From Syngnathus acus (lineage: Eukaryota > Chordata > Actinopteri > Syngnathiformes > Syngnathidae), in contig NC_051097.1 of NCBI RefSeq assembly GCF_901709675.1, positions 7,912,039 to 7,976,038 of the forward strand: 64,000 nucleotides of DNA, read 5' to 3'. Shown here in pieces: positions 1 through 60,645 of this stretch (its first letter is position 1; each line of letters starts with the position of its first letter). A program made the translations under genes and the position numbers. The notes beneath the pieces were generated by a model. That model was not told the origin of the DNA. It searched no databases and saw only the letters and a list, made by a program, of their open reading frames with translations.

Positions 1-28
1 TGTGTGTGTGTGTGTGTGTTTCTCTCAG

Positions 29-107
29 AAAATGATGTGGCGGTGTGACGTTACGGCCTCCAGCTGCCTCCACTTCACAGGAAGAGTCGGGGTCATCCGG
101 AGTGACG
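29..107 (+). other. Exon-like segment at the window edge (doubtful)
   Basis: A TG repeat followed by TTTCTCTCAG makes an acceptor-like site before 29, and G|GTAAGG makes a donor-like site after 107. The 79-base segment is open in one plus-strand frame. It is also open on the minus strand, and no family was recognised. It could be the tail of a plus-strand neighbour or chance. Confidence 0.2.
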
Positions 108-984
108 GTAAGGCTGCAACACGCACACCAAAATTAATCACACAGCTCAACTAACTTAATAGCTTAATGCTAACACAATGCATTCCTCCTTGTGTAAATG
201 GGTTACTCGCTTCAGGCTAAAGTTAGCAATGATGTGCTTACGTCTGTTCCTCAGCATATGTATTGAGTGTTAGTGTGTGTGTGCACACATGTATACAGAC
301 ATTATAACAATTCTTGCACTCATATATTCTTGAATCACAATGAATGAATCACAATTAAGGTTACAGAAGCTTACTGAATCATTTAAGCAGTTGTGGGCTG
401 CTGAAGCACATCCTGTTCCACAATGTCTATGTTTAATGCCGCTTCCCTTTTTGGCCCATTTGGACCTCTTATGCAGGGCCTTTTTATTTTTTCCCGGTCC
501 TCAGATGTTGCGCTGGAAGAAAAGCGAGATAAAATGCCATTGACCTCCAACTCTTGGCGAGTTACTGTCGTTAATGCCTTGGCCGACGGGCCATTTGGCT
601 GCGTCCAAGTCACGTGTGATTTGAACGGCCATGGTCTAATATGCCATCTGCAGGCAACACAATGCGGTCAATTAAGAGGCTGCTTCCTCCAGTGGCTGTG
701 GCCATTAGGCAGGCAGCTCCACAAGTGACCCTTCACTAGCTTTTCGTTTTCAACCACTCATGGTGGGTTTTTTTTCTTTCCAAGCTGGGCCTATGCCTGC
801 AAGAGTGACTTTTGTCTGCATTTCTTGTCCATTTTGAAGCCGTTAAAAAAAATTCGTCCTTCACTCAATTTATGACCTTATATATGAATGAATGAGGAAT
901 AAATGAATTGATTTGTTTCAAACATGTAAACAATAAATCAAAGTGCAAGTCATGTATATGACTGCATGAGACTAGCTACATACA
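108..984. other. Intergenic sequence, no gene recognised
   Basis: Mostly unique AT-rich sequence. An open frame of about 100 codons at 423-728 overlaps another on the opposite strand and resembles no family I know. From about 870 onward the sequence grades into AATGAATGA-type repeats leading to the satellite. Confidence 0.5.
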
Positions 985-3900
985 TGCATGCATGCGTACA
1001 TACATACATACATACATACATACATACATACATACATACATACATACATACATACATAATTACATTAATTAATAAATAAATACATTCATTCATTCATTCA
1101 TACATACATACGTACATGCATGCATACATACATACATTCATCAATACATACATACATACATACATTCATTAATACATCTATACATTCATGCATGCATGCA
1201 TACATACATACATACAGACATACAATTCATTCATTCATTCATTCATACACACACACCATACATTCATTAATACACACATACATACCTACATACACAATTA
1301 CATTCATTCATTAATACATACATTCATACATTCATTAATACATACATGCATTCATTAATACATATACATACATTCATACATACATTCATTCATGCATGCA
1401 TGCATTCATTTATACATAAATAAATACATACATACTTACATACATACTACATACATTCATTAATACATCTATACATTCATGCATGCATGCATGCATACAA
1501 TTCATTCATTCATTCATACACACATACATTCATTAATACACACATACATAAATGTGTGAATGTAATTGTGTATGTAGGTATGTATGTGTGTATTAATGAA
1601 TGTATGTATGACGTATACATTCATTAATACATACATGCATTCATTAATACATACATACATACATTCATACATACATGTATGTGTGTGTGTATGTATGTAT
1701 GTACATGTATGTCTGTATGTATGTAAGTATGTATGTATGAATGAATGAATGTGTTTATGTATGTATGTATGTATGTATGTATGTATGTATGTATGTATGT
1801 ATGTATGTATGTATGTATGTATGTATGTATGTATGCATGCATTAATGAATGTATGTGTGTATGAATGAATGAATGAATGAATTGTATGCATGCATGCATG
1901 CATGAATGTATAGATGTATTAATGAATGTATGTAGTATGTATGTAAGTATGTATGTATTTATGTATAAATGAATGCATGCATGCATGAATGAATGTATGT
2001 ATGAATGTATGTATGTATTAATGAATGCATGTATGTATTAATGAATGTATGAATGTATGTGTGTATTACTGAATATATGTGTGTATGAATGAATGAATGA
2101 ATTGTATGCATGCATGTATGTATTAATGAATGTAATATGTATGTGTGTATGTACGTGTATGGATGTATGTATTGTAAGTATGTATGTATGTATGAATGAA
2201 TGAATGTGTTTATGTATGTATTGATGAATGTATGAATGTATGTATTGATGAATGAATGTAATTGTGTATGTAGGTATGTATGTGTGTATTAATGAATATA
2301 TGTGTGTATGAATGAATGAATGAATTGTATGCATGCATGCATGCATGAATTTATAGATGTATTAATGAATGTATGTAGTATGTATGTATGTATTTATGTA
2401 TAAATGAATGCATGCATGCATGAATGTATGTATGAATGTATGTATGTATTAATGAATGCATGTATGTATTAATGAATGTATGAATGTATGTGTGTATTAC
2501 TGAATGTATGTGTGTATGAATGGATGAATGTGTTTATGTATGTATGTATGTATGTATGTATGTATGTATGTATGTATGCATGCATTAATGAATGTATGTG
2601 TGTATGAATGAATGAATGAATGAATGAATGAATTGTATGCATGCATGAATGTATAGATGTATAGATGTATTAATGAATGTAATATGTATGTGTGTATGTA
2701 CGTGTATGGATGTATGTATTGTAAGTATGTATGTATGAATGAATGAATGAATGTGTTTATGTATGTATTGATGAATGTATGAATGTATGTATTGATGAAT
2801 GAATGTAATTGTGTATGTAGGTATGTATGTGCGTATTAATGAATATATGTGTGTATGAATGAATGAATGAATTGTATGCATGCATGCATGCATGAATGTA
2901 TAGATGTATTAATGAATGTATGTAGTATGTATGTAAGTATGTATGTATTTATGTATAAATGAATGCATGCATGCATGAATGAATGTATTAAATCTGTATG
3001 TGTGTGTGTATGTATGTATGTACGTGTATGTATTTATGTATAAATGAATGCATGCATGCATGAATGAATGTATGTATGAATGTATGTATGTATTAATGAA
3101 TGTATGTATGTATGTATGTATGTATGTATGTATGTATGTATGCATGTATGTATGTATTAATGAATGTATGAATGTATGTATTAATGAATGGATGTAATTG
3201 TGTATGTAGGTATGTATGTGTGTATTAATGAATGTATGTAGTATGTATGTAAGTATGTATGTATTTATGTATAAATGAATGCATGCATGCATGCATGAAT
3301 GAATGTATGTATTAATGAATGTATGAATGTATGTGTGTATTACTGAATGTATGTGTGTATGAATGAATGAATGAATTGTATGCATGCATGTATGTATTAA
3401 TGAATGTATGAATGTATGTATTAATGAATGAATGTAATTGTGGATGTAGGTATGTATGTGTGTATTAATGAATGTATGTGTATGACTGAATGAATGAATT
3501 GTATGCATGCGTGCATGCATGAATGTATAGATGTATTAATGAGTGTAATCTGTATGTGTGTGTGTATGTATGTATGTACGTGTATGTATGTATGTATGTA
3601 TTTATGTATAACTGAATGCATGCATGCATGCATGCATGAATGAATGTATGTATGAATGTATGTATGTATTAATGAATGTATGTATGTATGTATGTATGTA
3701 TTTATGAATGTATGTATTAATGAATGGATGTAATTGTGTATGTAGGTATGTATGTGTGTATTAATGAATGTATGTAGTATGTATGTAAGTATGTATGTAT
3801 TTATGTATAAATGAATGCATGCATGAATGAATGTATGTATGAATGTATGTATGTATTAATGAATGTATGAATGTATGTGTGTATTACTGAATGTATGTGT

Positions 3901-5370
3901 GTATGAATGAATGAATGAATTGTATGCATGCATGTATGTATTACTGAATGTATGAATGTATGTATTAATGAATGAATGTAATTGTGGATGTAGGTATGTA
4001 TGTGTGTATTAATGAATGTATGTGTGTATGAATGAATGAATGAATTGTATGCATGCATGCATGCATGAATGTATAGATGTATTAATGAGTGTAATCTGTA
4101 TCTGTGTGTGTATGTATGTATGTACGTGTATGTATGTATGTATTTATGTATAAATGAATGCATGCATGCATGCATGCATGCATGAATGAATGTATGTATG
4201 AATGTATGTATGTATTAATGAATGTATGTATGTATGTATGTATGTATGTATGTATTAATGAATGTATGAATGTATGTATTAATGAATGGATGTAATTGTG
4301 TATGTAGGTATGTATGTGTGTATTAATGAATGTATGTAGTATGTATGTAAGTATGTATGTATTTATGTATAAATGAATGCATGCATGCATGAATGAATGA
4401 ATGTATGTATGAATGTATGTATGTATGTATGTATGTATTAATGAATGTATGAATGTATGTGTGTATTACTGAATGTATGTGTGTATGAATGAATGAATGA
4501 ATTGTATGCATGCATGTATGTATTACTGAATGTATGAATGTATGTATTAATGAATGAATGTAATTGTGGATGTAGGTATGTATGTGTGTATTAATGAATG
4601 TATGTGTGTGTGAATGAATGAATGAATTGTATGCATGCATGCATGCATGAATGTATAGATGTATTAATGAGTGTAATCTGTATGTGTGTGTGTATGTATG
4701 TATGTACGTGTATGTATGTATGTATTTATGTATAAATGAATGCATGCATGCATGAATGAATGTATGTATGTATTAATGAATGTATGTATGTATGTATGTA
4801 TGTATTAATGAATGTATGAATGTATGTATTAATGAATGAATGTAATTGTGTATGTAGGTACATAAACACATTCATTCATTCATACATACATACATAGATG
4901 TATTAATGAGTGTAATCTGTATGTGTGTGTGTATGTATGTATGTACGTGTATGTATGTATGTATTTATGTATAAATGAATGCATGCATGCATGAATGAAT
5001 GTATGTATGAATGTATGTATGTATTAATGAATGTATGTATGTATGTATTAATGAATGTATGAATGTATGTATTAATGAATGAATGTAATTGTGTATGTAG
5101 GTACATAAACACATTCATTCATTCATACATACATACATACTTACAATACATACATACATTTATTAATACATCTATACATTCATGCATGCATGCATGCAAA
5201 CAATTCATTCATTCATTCATACACACATACATTCATTAATACACACATACATACCTACATACACAATTACATTAATTCATTAATACATACATTCATACAT
5301 TCATTAATACATACATACATTCATTCATGCATGCATGCATGCATTCATTTATACATAAATACATACATAC

Positions 5371-5401
<31 letters not shown>

Positions 5402-7665
5402 CATACATACATACATACATACATACATACATACATACATTAATACATCTATACATTCATGCATGCATGCATACAATTCATTCATTCATTCATTCATACA
5501 CACATACATTCATTAATACACACATACATACCTACATACACAATTACATTCATTCATTAATACATACATCCATTAATACATACATACATGTATGTAGGTA
5601 TGTATGTGTGTATTAATGAATGTATGTAGTATGTATGTATTTATGTATAAATGAATGCATGCATGCATGAATGAATGTATGTATGAATGTATGTATGTAT
5701 GTATTAATGAATGCATGTATGTATTAATGAATGTATACGTCATACATACATTCATTAATACACACATACATACCTACATACACAATTACATTCATTCATC
5801 AATACATACATTCATACATTCATCAATACATACATAAACACATTCATTCATTCATACATACTTACAATACATACATACATTTATTAATACATCTATACAT
5901 TCATGCATGCATGCATGCAAACAATTCATTCATTCATTCATACACACATACATTCATTAATACACACATACATACCTACATACACAATTACATTCATTCA
6001 TTAATACATACATTCATACATTCATTAATACATACATACATACATTCATACATACATTCATTCATGCATGCATGCATTCATTTATACATAAATACATACA
6101 TACTTACATACATACATACATACATACATACATTCATTAATACATCTCTACATTCATGCATGCATGCATGCATACAATTCATTCATTCATACACACATAC
6201 ATTCATTAATACACACATACATACCTGCATACACAATTACATTCATTCATTAATACATCCATCCATTAATACATACATACATACATTCATACATACATAC
6301 ATTCATTCATGCATGCATGCATTCATTTATACATAAATACATACATACTTACATACACACATACATACATACATACATACATTCATTAATACATCTATAC
6401 ATTCATGCATGCATGCATACAATTCATTCATTCATTCATACACACATACATTCATTAATACACACATACATACCTACATACACAATTACATTCATTCATT
6501 AATACATACATTCATACATTCATTAATACATACATACATACATACATACATACATACATACATACATACATACATACATACATACATTCATACACATACA
6601 TTCATACATACATTCATTCATGCATGCATGCATTCATTTATACATAAATACATACATACATACATACATACATTCATTAATACATACATTCATACATTCA
6701 TTAATACATACATACATACATTCATTAATACATACATACATTCATTCATGCATGCATGCATTCATTTATACATAAATACATACATACTTACATACATACT
6801 ACATACATTCATTAATACATCTATACATGCATGCATGCATGCATTCATTCATTCATTAATACACACATACATTCATTAATACACACATACATACCTACAT
6901 ACACAATTACATTCATTCATTAATGACATTCATTTATACATAAATACATACATTCATTAATACATACATACATACATACATACATTCATTAATACACATA
7001 CATTCATACATACATTCATTCATGCATGCATGCATTCATTTATACATACATACATACATACATTCATTAATACATACATTCATACATTCATTAATACATA
7101 CATACATACATTCATTAATACATACATACATTCATTCATGCATGCATGCATTCATTTATACATAAATACATACATACTTACATACATACTACATACATTC
7201 ATTAATACATCTTGCATGCATGCATGCATTCATTCATTCATTAATACACACATACATTCATTAATACACACATACATACCTACATACACAATTACATTCA
7301 TTCATTAATTTATACATTCATTAATACATACATACATTCATTAATACATACATACATTCATACATACATGCATGCATTCATTTATACATAAATACATACA
7401 TACATACATACATTCATTAATACATCTATACATTCATGCATGCATGCATACAATTCATTCATACACACATACATTCATTAATACACACATACATACCTAC
7501 ATACACAATTACATTCATTCATTAATACATACATTCATACATTCATTAATACATACATGCATGCATGCATTCATTTATACATAAATACATACATTCATTC
7601 ATACATACACACATTCATTAATACACACATACATTCGTACATAGACACATATCCATCTTTACATA
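985..7665. repeat. 6.7-kb TACA/TGTA-derived satellite with strand switches
   Basis: This block is built almost entirely from CATA, CATT and CATG tetramers. Higher-order units carry recurring markers: an ATTGTGTATGTAGG word, GCATGC runs followed by an ATGTATAGATG word, and TTATGTATAAATG. The marker spacing is mostly 240-310 bases, sometimes up to 700. The strand sense changes: CATA-type to about 1545, TGTA-type from about 1680 to 4860, short alternations at 4860-5120, CATA-type to 5585, TGTA-type 5588-5735, then CATA-type to 7665. The open frames inside (His/Tyr/Thr/Ile repeats) are by-products. Confidence 0.97.
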
Positions 7666-7699
7666 TCCATCCATACACAATACAATGACCAAAAGAGAA

Positions 7700-8936
7700 A
7701 CGTCATCACTTGAAAGCCTTTTAATAATTTACTTTAAAAAATAGTGTAAAAGTAACAGATATCTCCCACTTGTGTGGATCTGTTCCATATTCAAATTCAT
7801 GACCGACGTAACAAAGTCTTGCAAACTTGCATTTGTCTGTACAATTTGTGAGCGCTCACTTGGCAATTTCCACATTTTTGGCTGGAAGTAAATGACACTG
7901 TATCTGTTTATATTTATATATATATGTATAAAAGCTCACTGCAAAAAAAAACAATAGCTTGAAATTTACAGCTTTAGAAAATTCCAGAAAAACACAGCTG
8001 AGTGGTGTATAATACAAACATGCTCAGATTGTAACAAAGTGAAGAGAGAATGGGACTTTCTCGTGATTCGCTTGACATCATCTGGGCGACAAATCAAGTG
8101 TCATTTTTGTTTAACTTGTTCGATTGCCTAGTTCAAAGATTTGTTTCGTTATAAATATCTCTATCATGTTTTTAATTGAAGGGCATTAAAACAAACTATA
8201 TTGTTTTTGTGTAATTGAGGTTCAGTCTGTTTCCATTTAAGAGATTTGTGTCCATCACCCTTTCTTTTCATTAAGTGCCTGTTTGGAAGAGGTAATATAT
8301 ATTTATTAAGTATATACGTATAGATATCAAATTCTATCACATGATATAATTTGTATAAATATTGCATTAAATTGACAATGTTCATTTCAGATCCCAAGCG
8401 ATTTATTTAATGTTTGGGAATAAAAAGGCCTTTTTTTTTTTTTTTTTCCTTTTTCATTTTAAATATGACAAAATAACTTTAAATTCTTTGCAAATGTTTT
8501 ACATTATGAACAGCCCTGCCTGTCTTCATATTTTTTGTACCGCCATTGCTTCTGTCTAACCCTTTGAAAGGTGACGAAAAAGTGCCGTCTGCAAACGCTC
8601 CCCCGTCGGTGTTAAAAGATAACCTTCCAACAGTGCTTTTTTTTTGTACACAAAAAAAGGTAAAGAAACGACACAACAATGCCTCGAATGTGCACGTGTT
8701 GCCATGCACAATATTACAGGTATGAAATTTTGTTCTGCGAACGTTTGTTGAAAGAAAAAAGCTCTGACGAGAGCTGCAGTTTCTCTCCATGGGAAAGCAC
8801 CGTGACTGCCAGTTGGACTTTTCTTTCTCTACTGACACTGCATCTTGTCACTCTGATTTACATTCCAGGCCCTGGGTCTCTGAGATGGACGGACGGACGG
8901 GTGGGTTGAGTGGGCCGAGGAGGCAGGAGCACACGG
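7700..8936 (-). other. med13l: Probable med13l 3' UTR with candidate poly(A) signals
   Basis: This is AT-rich unique sequence between the med13l stop codon and the satellite. On the minus strand, AATAAA hexamers occur at 8407-8402 and 8307-8302, about 530 and 630 bases past the stop. The true cleavage site cannot be chosen from sequence alone. No other gene is visible here, and the short open frames look like chance. Confidence 0.55.
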
Positions 8937-55685
<46,749 letters not shown>

Positions 55686-55689
<4 letters not shown>

Positions 55690-55724
55690 AATGCTCCCAG
55701 CTTTGCCTCCTCAGCGTTAGGCAT
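55686..55724 (-). promoter_or_regulatory. uORF overlapping the med13l start codon by ATGA
   Basis: On the minus strand, an ATG at 55724-55722 (G at -3, C at +4) opens a 12-codon frame, [12 protein letters not shown], whose TGA stop at 55688-55686 overlaps the med13l ATG at 55689-55687 as the tetranucleotide ATGA. If the transcript starts upstream of 55724, ribosomes would meet this frame just before the main start. This geometry allows leaky scanning or termination-reinitiation. The frame and overlap are visible directly; use in translation is inference. Confidence 0.45.
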
Positions 55725-56900
55725 GTCGAAATCCTACATCAACACCCCAAGGGGCTGACACATAGAGTGGGGGTCCCGTCCCTGAAGTGGGGTCCACTCC
55801 ACACAAACACACAGCGAGGAGAAGGGGAGGGGGACAATCGTAAAACCTCACAAGGGGTCCGGATAAATAAGAGAAGCAAATAATGGGGCGTATTCACAGA
55901 GAAGAAGTGCACGATGAGCCCATGGTCAAATTGAAAATAATCCACACAAGGGGATCAAAACACGATTCCAATCCAGGTCAGGCGGACACATCCACGCCAT
56001 TTGGAGAAGATCAGTCTGAGACGAACATCGTAGTGATAATCGGAATAATAATCCATCGCCGCAACGCACCGACGACCGCACGCACGCCCAGAAAAAGGGG
56101 GGGAAAACTTCTGAATTCAAGGGAAAAAACACCCCACAAAACAAACACAAGTGTGATTTTTACACGCGTGTGATTCTTCACGATCCCATGCACCACTTGT
56201 GATAGTTTATGAGAATCGCGCAGGGGGCTATTTATAGCCGCCTTTCTTAGCACAGCGCACAATGTAACCCGGCCAGGAATGTTTTAATCCCTCTGTTGCT
56301 TCTCTATTCAGGAAACCGATGGAGATTCTCTTCCAGATGAAAAAAGAAACAGCAACAACAATCCCAAACGGCGCTTCCTCGCGTCCCCTCGACTCCTCCT
56401 GAGGGGACAAAAGTGGGGCACAATCCACGATCGTCCGAAAACGGAGAGAAACTATTCTTACTCCAGCGGCAGGAAAGCGACAAGCAGCCTTCTGTGTGTG
56501 TGCGTGAAAAAAAAATCCTTCCTTCCTTCCTTTCAGTTTTATATCATTACGACACGTCCTCTCGCTGCCGCACACACACGCGCGCGCGCTCACTCACGCA
56601 CATGCAAAGAGCACGCCAAGAAAAAGCACCGATTTCTTGCACGTTTTATTGTGTGTGCGCGTGAGTAGAAAAATGCTCGCTCTCGCGTGGATTTGGCGTC
56701 CTCGCTATGTGATCATGTCATTGAGGTTGGTAAATAAGAGGTGCTGGTGTGGAGGGGAAGGGGTGGGGGGGCGTTCGTGGGGTCTGCGCGCGCACGCTCG
56801 TTCAACGTAACATCCAAGACAACCCCCCCAACACACGCTCGCCCGCCCCCACTTACGCGCGGCAATGTAATGGCGGTCGTCGCACAACAAGAGACTCGCC
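55725..56900 (-). promoter_or_regulatory. med13l: Probable med13l 5' UTR and CpG-rich promoter region
   Basis: This stretch upstream of the start codon is richer in CpG than the introns, notably at 56570-56600 and 56780-56890, where CGCGCG and GCGGCAATG-type sequence occurs. A TATA-like TATAAATA on the minus strand is at 56236-56229. The exact transcription start is unknown. Many upstream ATGs lie in the first 500 bases, so the mature 5' UTR is either short or spliced. No coding exon was found here. Confidence 0.4.
56229..56236 (-). promoter_or_regulatory. TATA-box-like element upstream of med13l
   Basis: On the minus strand this reads TATAAATA inside the palindrome GGCTATAAATAGCC, about 540 bases upstream of the start codon. 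If used, transcription would start near 56200 and give a 5' UTR of about 510 nt. TATA-like octamers are common by chance in AT-rich DNA (another is at 58161-58168), so this is weak support. Confidence 0.25.
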
Positions 56901-57360
56901 TTTCCCATTTGACCACCCCCCCCCTACCCGATCACCCCCACCCCACAATCACCCCCACCCACGACACGCACGCGCACACAAGCGACCCACGTGATCCAAG
57001 TGTGGGATTACATCTTGCACAGCTGCAAAGAGCCACTGTGTGTGTCACCTTCTCGATTATTAGTATAAATAGTAATTTGATACAATATACATATTTGGGC
57101 TGCATGTTTGCATAATGCAAGTGGTGTACAGCAGCGGACTGAATGTAGCACATTCAATAATAATAATAAGGATAATGTTCGGATAATGGATAGATGATAA
57201 CAATAAATAGTAATAATTATAATACTAATCATGTTAAATGTATCAAAAATATGCACCTGATATTGTTATATTATGACTTTTACCTCGATAAATATGCAAC
57301 TGTTTCCTGAAAAATAAATTTCTTTTTATCCAAAGTCTTATCTCGAATATAAAAAATATG

Positions 57361-57545
57361 TATATATTATATCATACATACCTTATATATTATTATATAT
57401 ATACGTAAATATACAAATATACATATACATACGGGTATATATACATACATATATATAGACAAATATAAACACGTGTATATATTTACACAAACATATACAT
57501 ACGCACATATATACATACACACACACACACATATATATGTATAAG
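57361..57545. repeat. AT/ATAC low-complexity tract
   Basis: Alternating TATATA, ATACATAC and a short CA repeat (57515-57530), giving spurious Tyr/Ile/Val/Cys-rich open frames on the minus strand. A simple-sequence block about 1.1 kb beyond the TATA-like box. Confidence 0.85.
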
Positions 57546-59743
57546 AAGGAAACAACAGTTTCTCGACGCAAATGGAGTCTTCCCATCCAATATGTGCTCC
57601 CTATTTAATCATTTATTAGGAGCACTTATCATACCGCTTTACAGTCGGTGTGTTTGTAATGGAACGTAATGAGACCGCTCCCGTGCTTCCGACGATCAAC
57701 AGTACAGTTACGTAGCTCACGTCAATGCCACCAAACTATCGGATGATTATTAAAAAGTGAAATCCCTCCCTGATGTCTTTTCTTCATGCATAATATGTCG
57801 AAATGGAAATGATCACGCTGTTCCGCCAGAGATTGTTTTTATAGCTACATGTCGAGCCTTTGAATTAGTCATCAAGTGAGTGACAAACCAGACAGGCTTT
57901 ACTTGACTATAGCGGCTATTCAAATCTGATTTTAAGTGACAATCATTTAAAAGCGTCGGCAGATCAAGGCCGATTGTGGCAAATTTCCTAAGATGACACT
58001 TTGGGGGGAATTGACATTCTTTCTCAGACACTTTTGACAAGCGGTGCGATCATTCACGCACAACATGTCAGCGTTTTGATTTCTGCTTTATAATTAATCG
58101 CTTCCTCCGAGCCCCGACGCTCCATCCTTTCTGTTACCTTTATGTGTAAATCTAGCCGAGCTATTTATAGGCCATTCCTTACTTTGGCGCCACGCGACTT
58201 AGTGGGGGCAACAGACTCGCTTCTCGGGTGATATAACGAAGGCGTCCGATGATACTGGTGCGGTTCTGACATGAATCATTTAACAGTGCTTCATGCATGA
58301 GAGCGCATGTTGTTGCAACCGTGCCACAGAAGGGAGGAAAGGGGTTGGGGGCCTGAAAGTCCAGCGCTTCCTCCTGAAGCTGCTGGGGAAAGATAAGCAT
58401 CAGATGGATGAGCAGGGGACTTAGCCTGGCGGTTATTGATCCCTCCGCTCCAGGAATGAGCCACAAGTCATTCGGGTAACCTTTTTTGTCCGATAGATCC
58501 TTAAAGGCTTTATGAGGAGGAAAAAAAAGAAGATAGTCGCACACACGGTTTGGTACACTTGGCGCTGATAGACGAGATTCAGATCGGTTTGAGTGAATCT
58601 GTTTCCATATGTCACGTTTCCTTTCATCAGGCCCCCGCTGACTTGATATGTATATACTATATACTACGTCTGTGTGTGAATGTGTGTGTGGAAGAAAAGA
58701 TGTACAGTAGTCCGTTTAGTAAGTCACAATATTTTTTGTCATTTTCATGAAGAATATATGTGAGTATTTTTCTATTATTAATTATTATTATTACTATTAT
58801 GCATGCATAGTAAACCTGACATTTATTGTAATACAGAATAATTCATTGCTTGTGTTTATAATAAAAATACACGCTAAATATTCCTAAGCAGTTCGGAAGG
58901 GTTGTCATTTGTGTATTTGATACGCCAGATGAGACGATCACATTGATGTGGCGAGCACGAGAAGTACGAGAAGCACTCCCACTTCGTGTTTCTCTTCATG
59001 TTTTTGCACACCGTTAACTGCGGGAGTGCTCATTAATGATTCAGGGCGAGCATATTTCAAGGGAATATGCTCGTGTGGACACTGAAGGGTGTTCATCAGT
59101 CATACTGTGCCCCCCCCCCCCCTCCTCACCGCACACACAAATAGCAGTTATCCAAGTGGGGTATCTTCATCAGTGATTGATGGCTCACTGGGTGCTAAGT
59201 TAACACACAGCAAAGCAAAGCAGCAAAGTCTGGCCGTGATATCAGATGAGGGCTTTGCTCCTCTTTGTGCAAGTGCGCTACTACCTCACTGGCATTTCCT
59301 GGAGCGCGGCAGAGTGTGGCTGAGGAGAATAGATGGTGTGCATTATAATGAACATGGGCTGACACCGCCTCATCCATCATGGCAGCCGGCAAAGTTATAG
59401 TAGTGGCAGAGTGAGAGAGAGACTTTAAATCACAGGAACGTCTGCAGGTCTAAACTTTGTTGTTGTTGTTGTTGTTTTATTATTCTTGAGAAGGGCCGAA
59501 CTTTGTTGTTATTATTTTCTAAGGTAGACGTCTCCTTGCTTTTGGTCAGCGCGCTTACTATTTGTCATTCGTGTCAGGTTTCTGGATGCTGAAGTGAATA
59601 ATCACAACTCCGCATTTGGGGCAAGGGGCTTTGCGTGCCACTACAGTCGGCAGTTACTTCACTGTGGCTACGTTGTTTTTGTTTTTTTTTCTTCAACGCT
59701 TAGTCTGAACTAAAACATCTTCATGCAATGAGTTGGAAAACTA

Positions 59744-59783
59744 CAAGGGGTGGGCAAACTTGCGGCGCAAGGACCAAATTTGA
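59744..59783 (+). mobile_element. hAT-like terminal sequence relic
   Basis: The plus strand reads CAAGGGGTGGGCAAACTTGC then GGCGCAAGGACCAAATTTGA. It resembles the widespread vertebrate hAT terminus beginning CAGGGGTGGGCAAACT. The partner end was not located. Confidence 0.45.
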
Positions 59784-60592
59784 TTTTTCAAGACAGATTG
59801 TCCATTGACCTATCCATGTTTCCATCCAAATATTTTTGTTACATTATGTGTGTGTGTTTTATATACATAGAGAGAGAGAGAGAAAGCGCGAAAGGAGGAG
59901 TTGAATAACTGAATAAACTATACGCCATAAAATTCCAAGTGCAAAATTGACAGCTAGCCATGATTCCAAATTGAAGGTGAGAAAAAACAACAAAGACATG
60001 CGGCATTCTTCTTCTGCTATTGTAGTCATTTGCCATCTGTGTCGTCACATTACAAAGACATCTCTAAGTCACGCTGAAATCAATATGCCGCACAAGCACC
60101 ATCACAACACAACGCTGCCGGAGTGAATCAACCCAGATGTCACGGTGTGCACTCCCAAGCAGCAAACCGCAACACCACACACGATACACAATGTCTATTT
60201 GCGATGACAAAAATAGTCACTGTTAAAGAAAATAAATAAATAAAAAGGACGTTAAGTATGATTATATTGCGTCTCATCGAGTCACTTGTTTGGCTGCGAT
60301 TTGTCATTGCATGTGAAACTAGCGCAGGGGGGGGGATGAATCATAGCTCCCAGAGGGCGTGGTCGAGCAGACAGACGAGGTATTACATTCGTTGCACACA
60401 CAGGAAGGTACGAAACACAAAAAAAAGCTTCCTTCTGTCACTATGATTTGCGGTATTACACGTATTTCAACAGCCAATCCCCAGCTTTGTCAAAGTTGTA
60501 TGATATTCAAACACATGATAGCATTTAGTTATTTATAATGCAGAAAATGATGCGAAACACAATGTAACAAATCAAAAGGATTTGACACTTAC

Positions 60593-60645
60593 AGTTTGAG
60601 GTGTCTCCCGGGGGTCCGTTTCCACATACCACAAAAGTTCAGGCC
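60593..60645 (-). other. Orphan exon-like segment between two genes
   Basis: On the minus strand a strong acceptor (TTTTGCTTTCCAG) precedes this 53-base segment and a consensus donor (CT|GTAAGTG) follows it. Two frames are open; one reads PELLWYVETDPRETPQT. It lies between the end of the 63-kb gene and the start of med13l, so it may be an alternative 5' noncoding exon of med13l, part of a read-through or lncRNA, or chance. No family was recognised. Confidence 0.3.

Larger units (their letters stand above)
56901..60592. other. Intergenic region upstream of med13l
   Basis: AT-rich noncoding sequence with an AT/ATAC microsatellite zone at 57361-57545 and a hAT-like end at 59744-59783. Short C-runs occur at 56926-56935 and 59110-59122. 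No exon, tRNA or other gene was recognised. Confidence 0.6.

Noticed and set aside
423-728. A 101-codon plus-strand open frame near the window start
   Set aside because: No family resemblance, and a minus-strand frame of similar length overlaps it. A chance reading is likely.
1120-7584. Many long open frames of His, Tyr, Thr and Ile repeats
   Set aside because: They are translations of the CATA/TGTA satellite in all frames and both strands. None has a promoter, splice sites or non-repeat sequence.
985-7665. Possible CRISPR-like regular spacing
   Set aside because: The marker words are separated by more of the same tetramers, not by unique spacers, and the genome is eukaryotic.
58161-58168. 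A second TATA-like octamer on the minus strand
   Set aside because: It is isolated in AT-rich DNA 2.5 kb from the start codon with no exon nearby.
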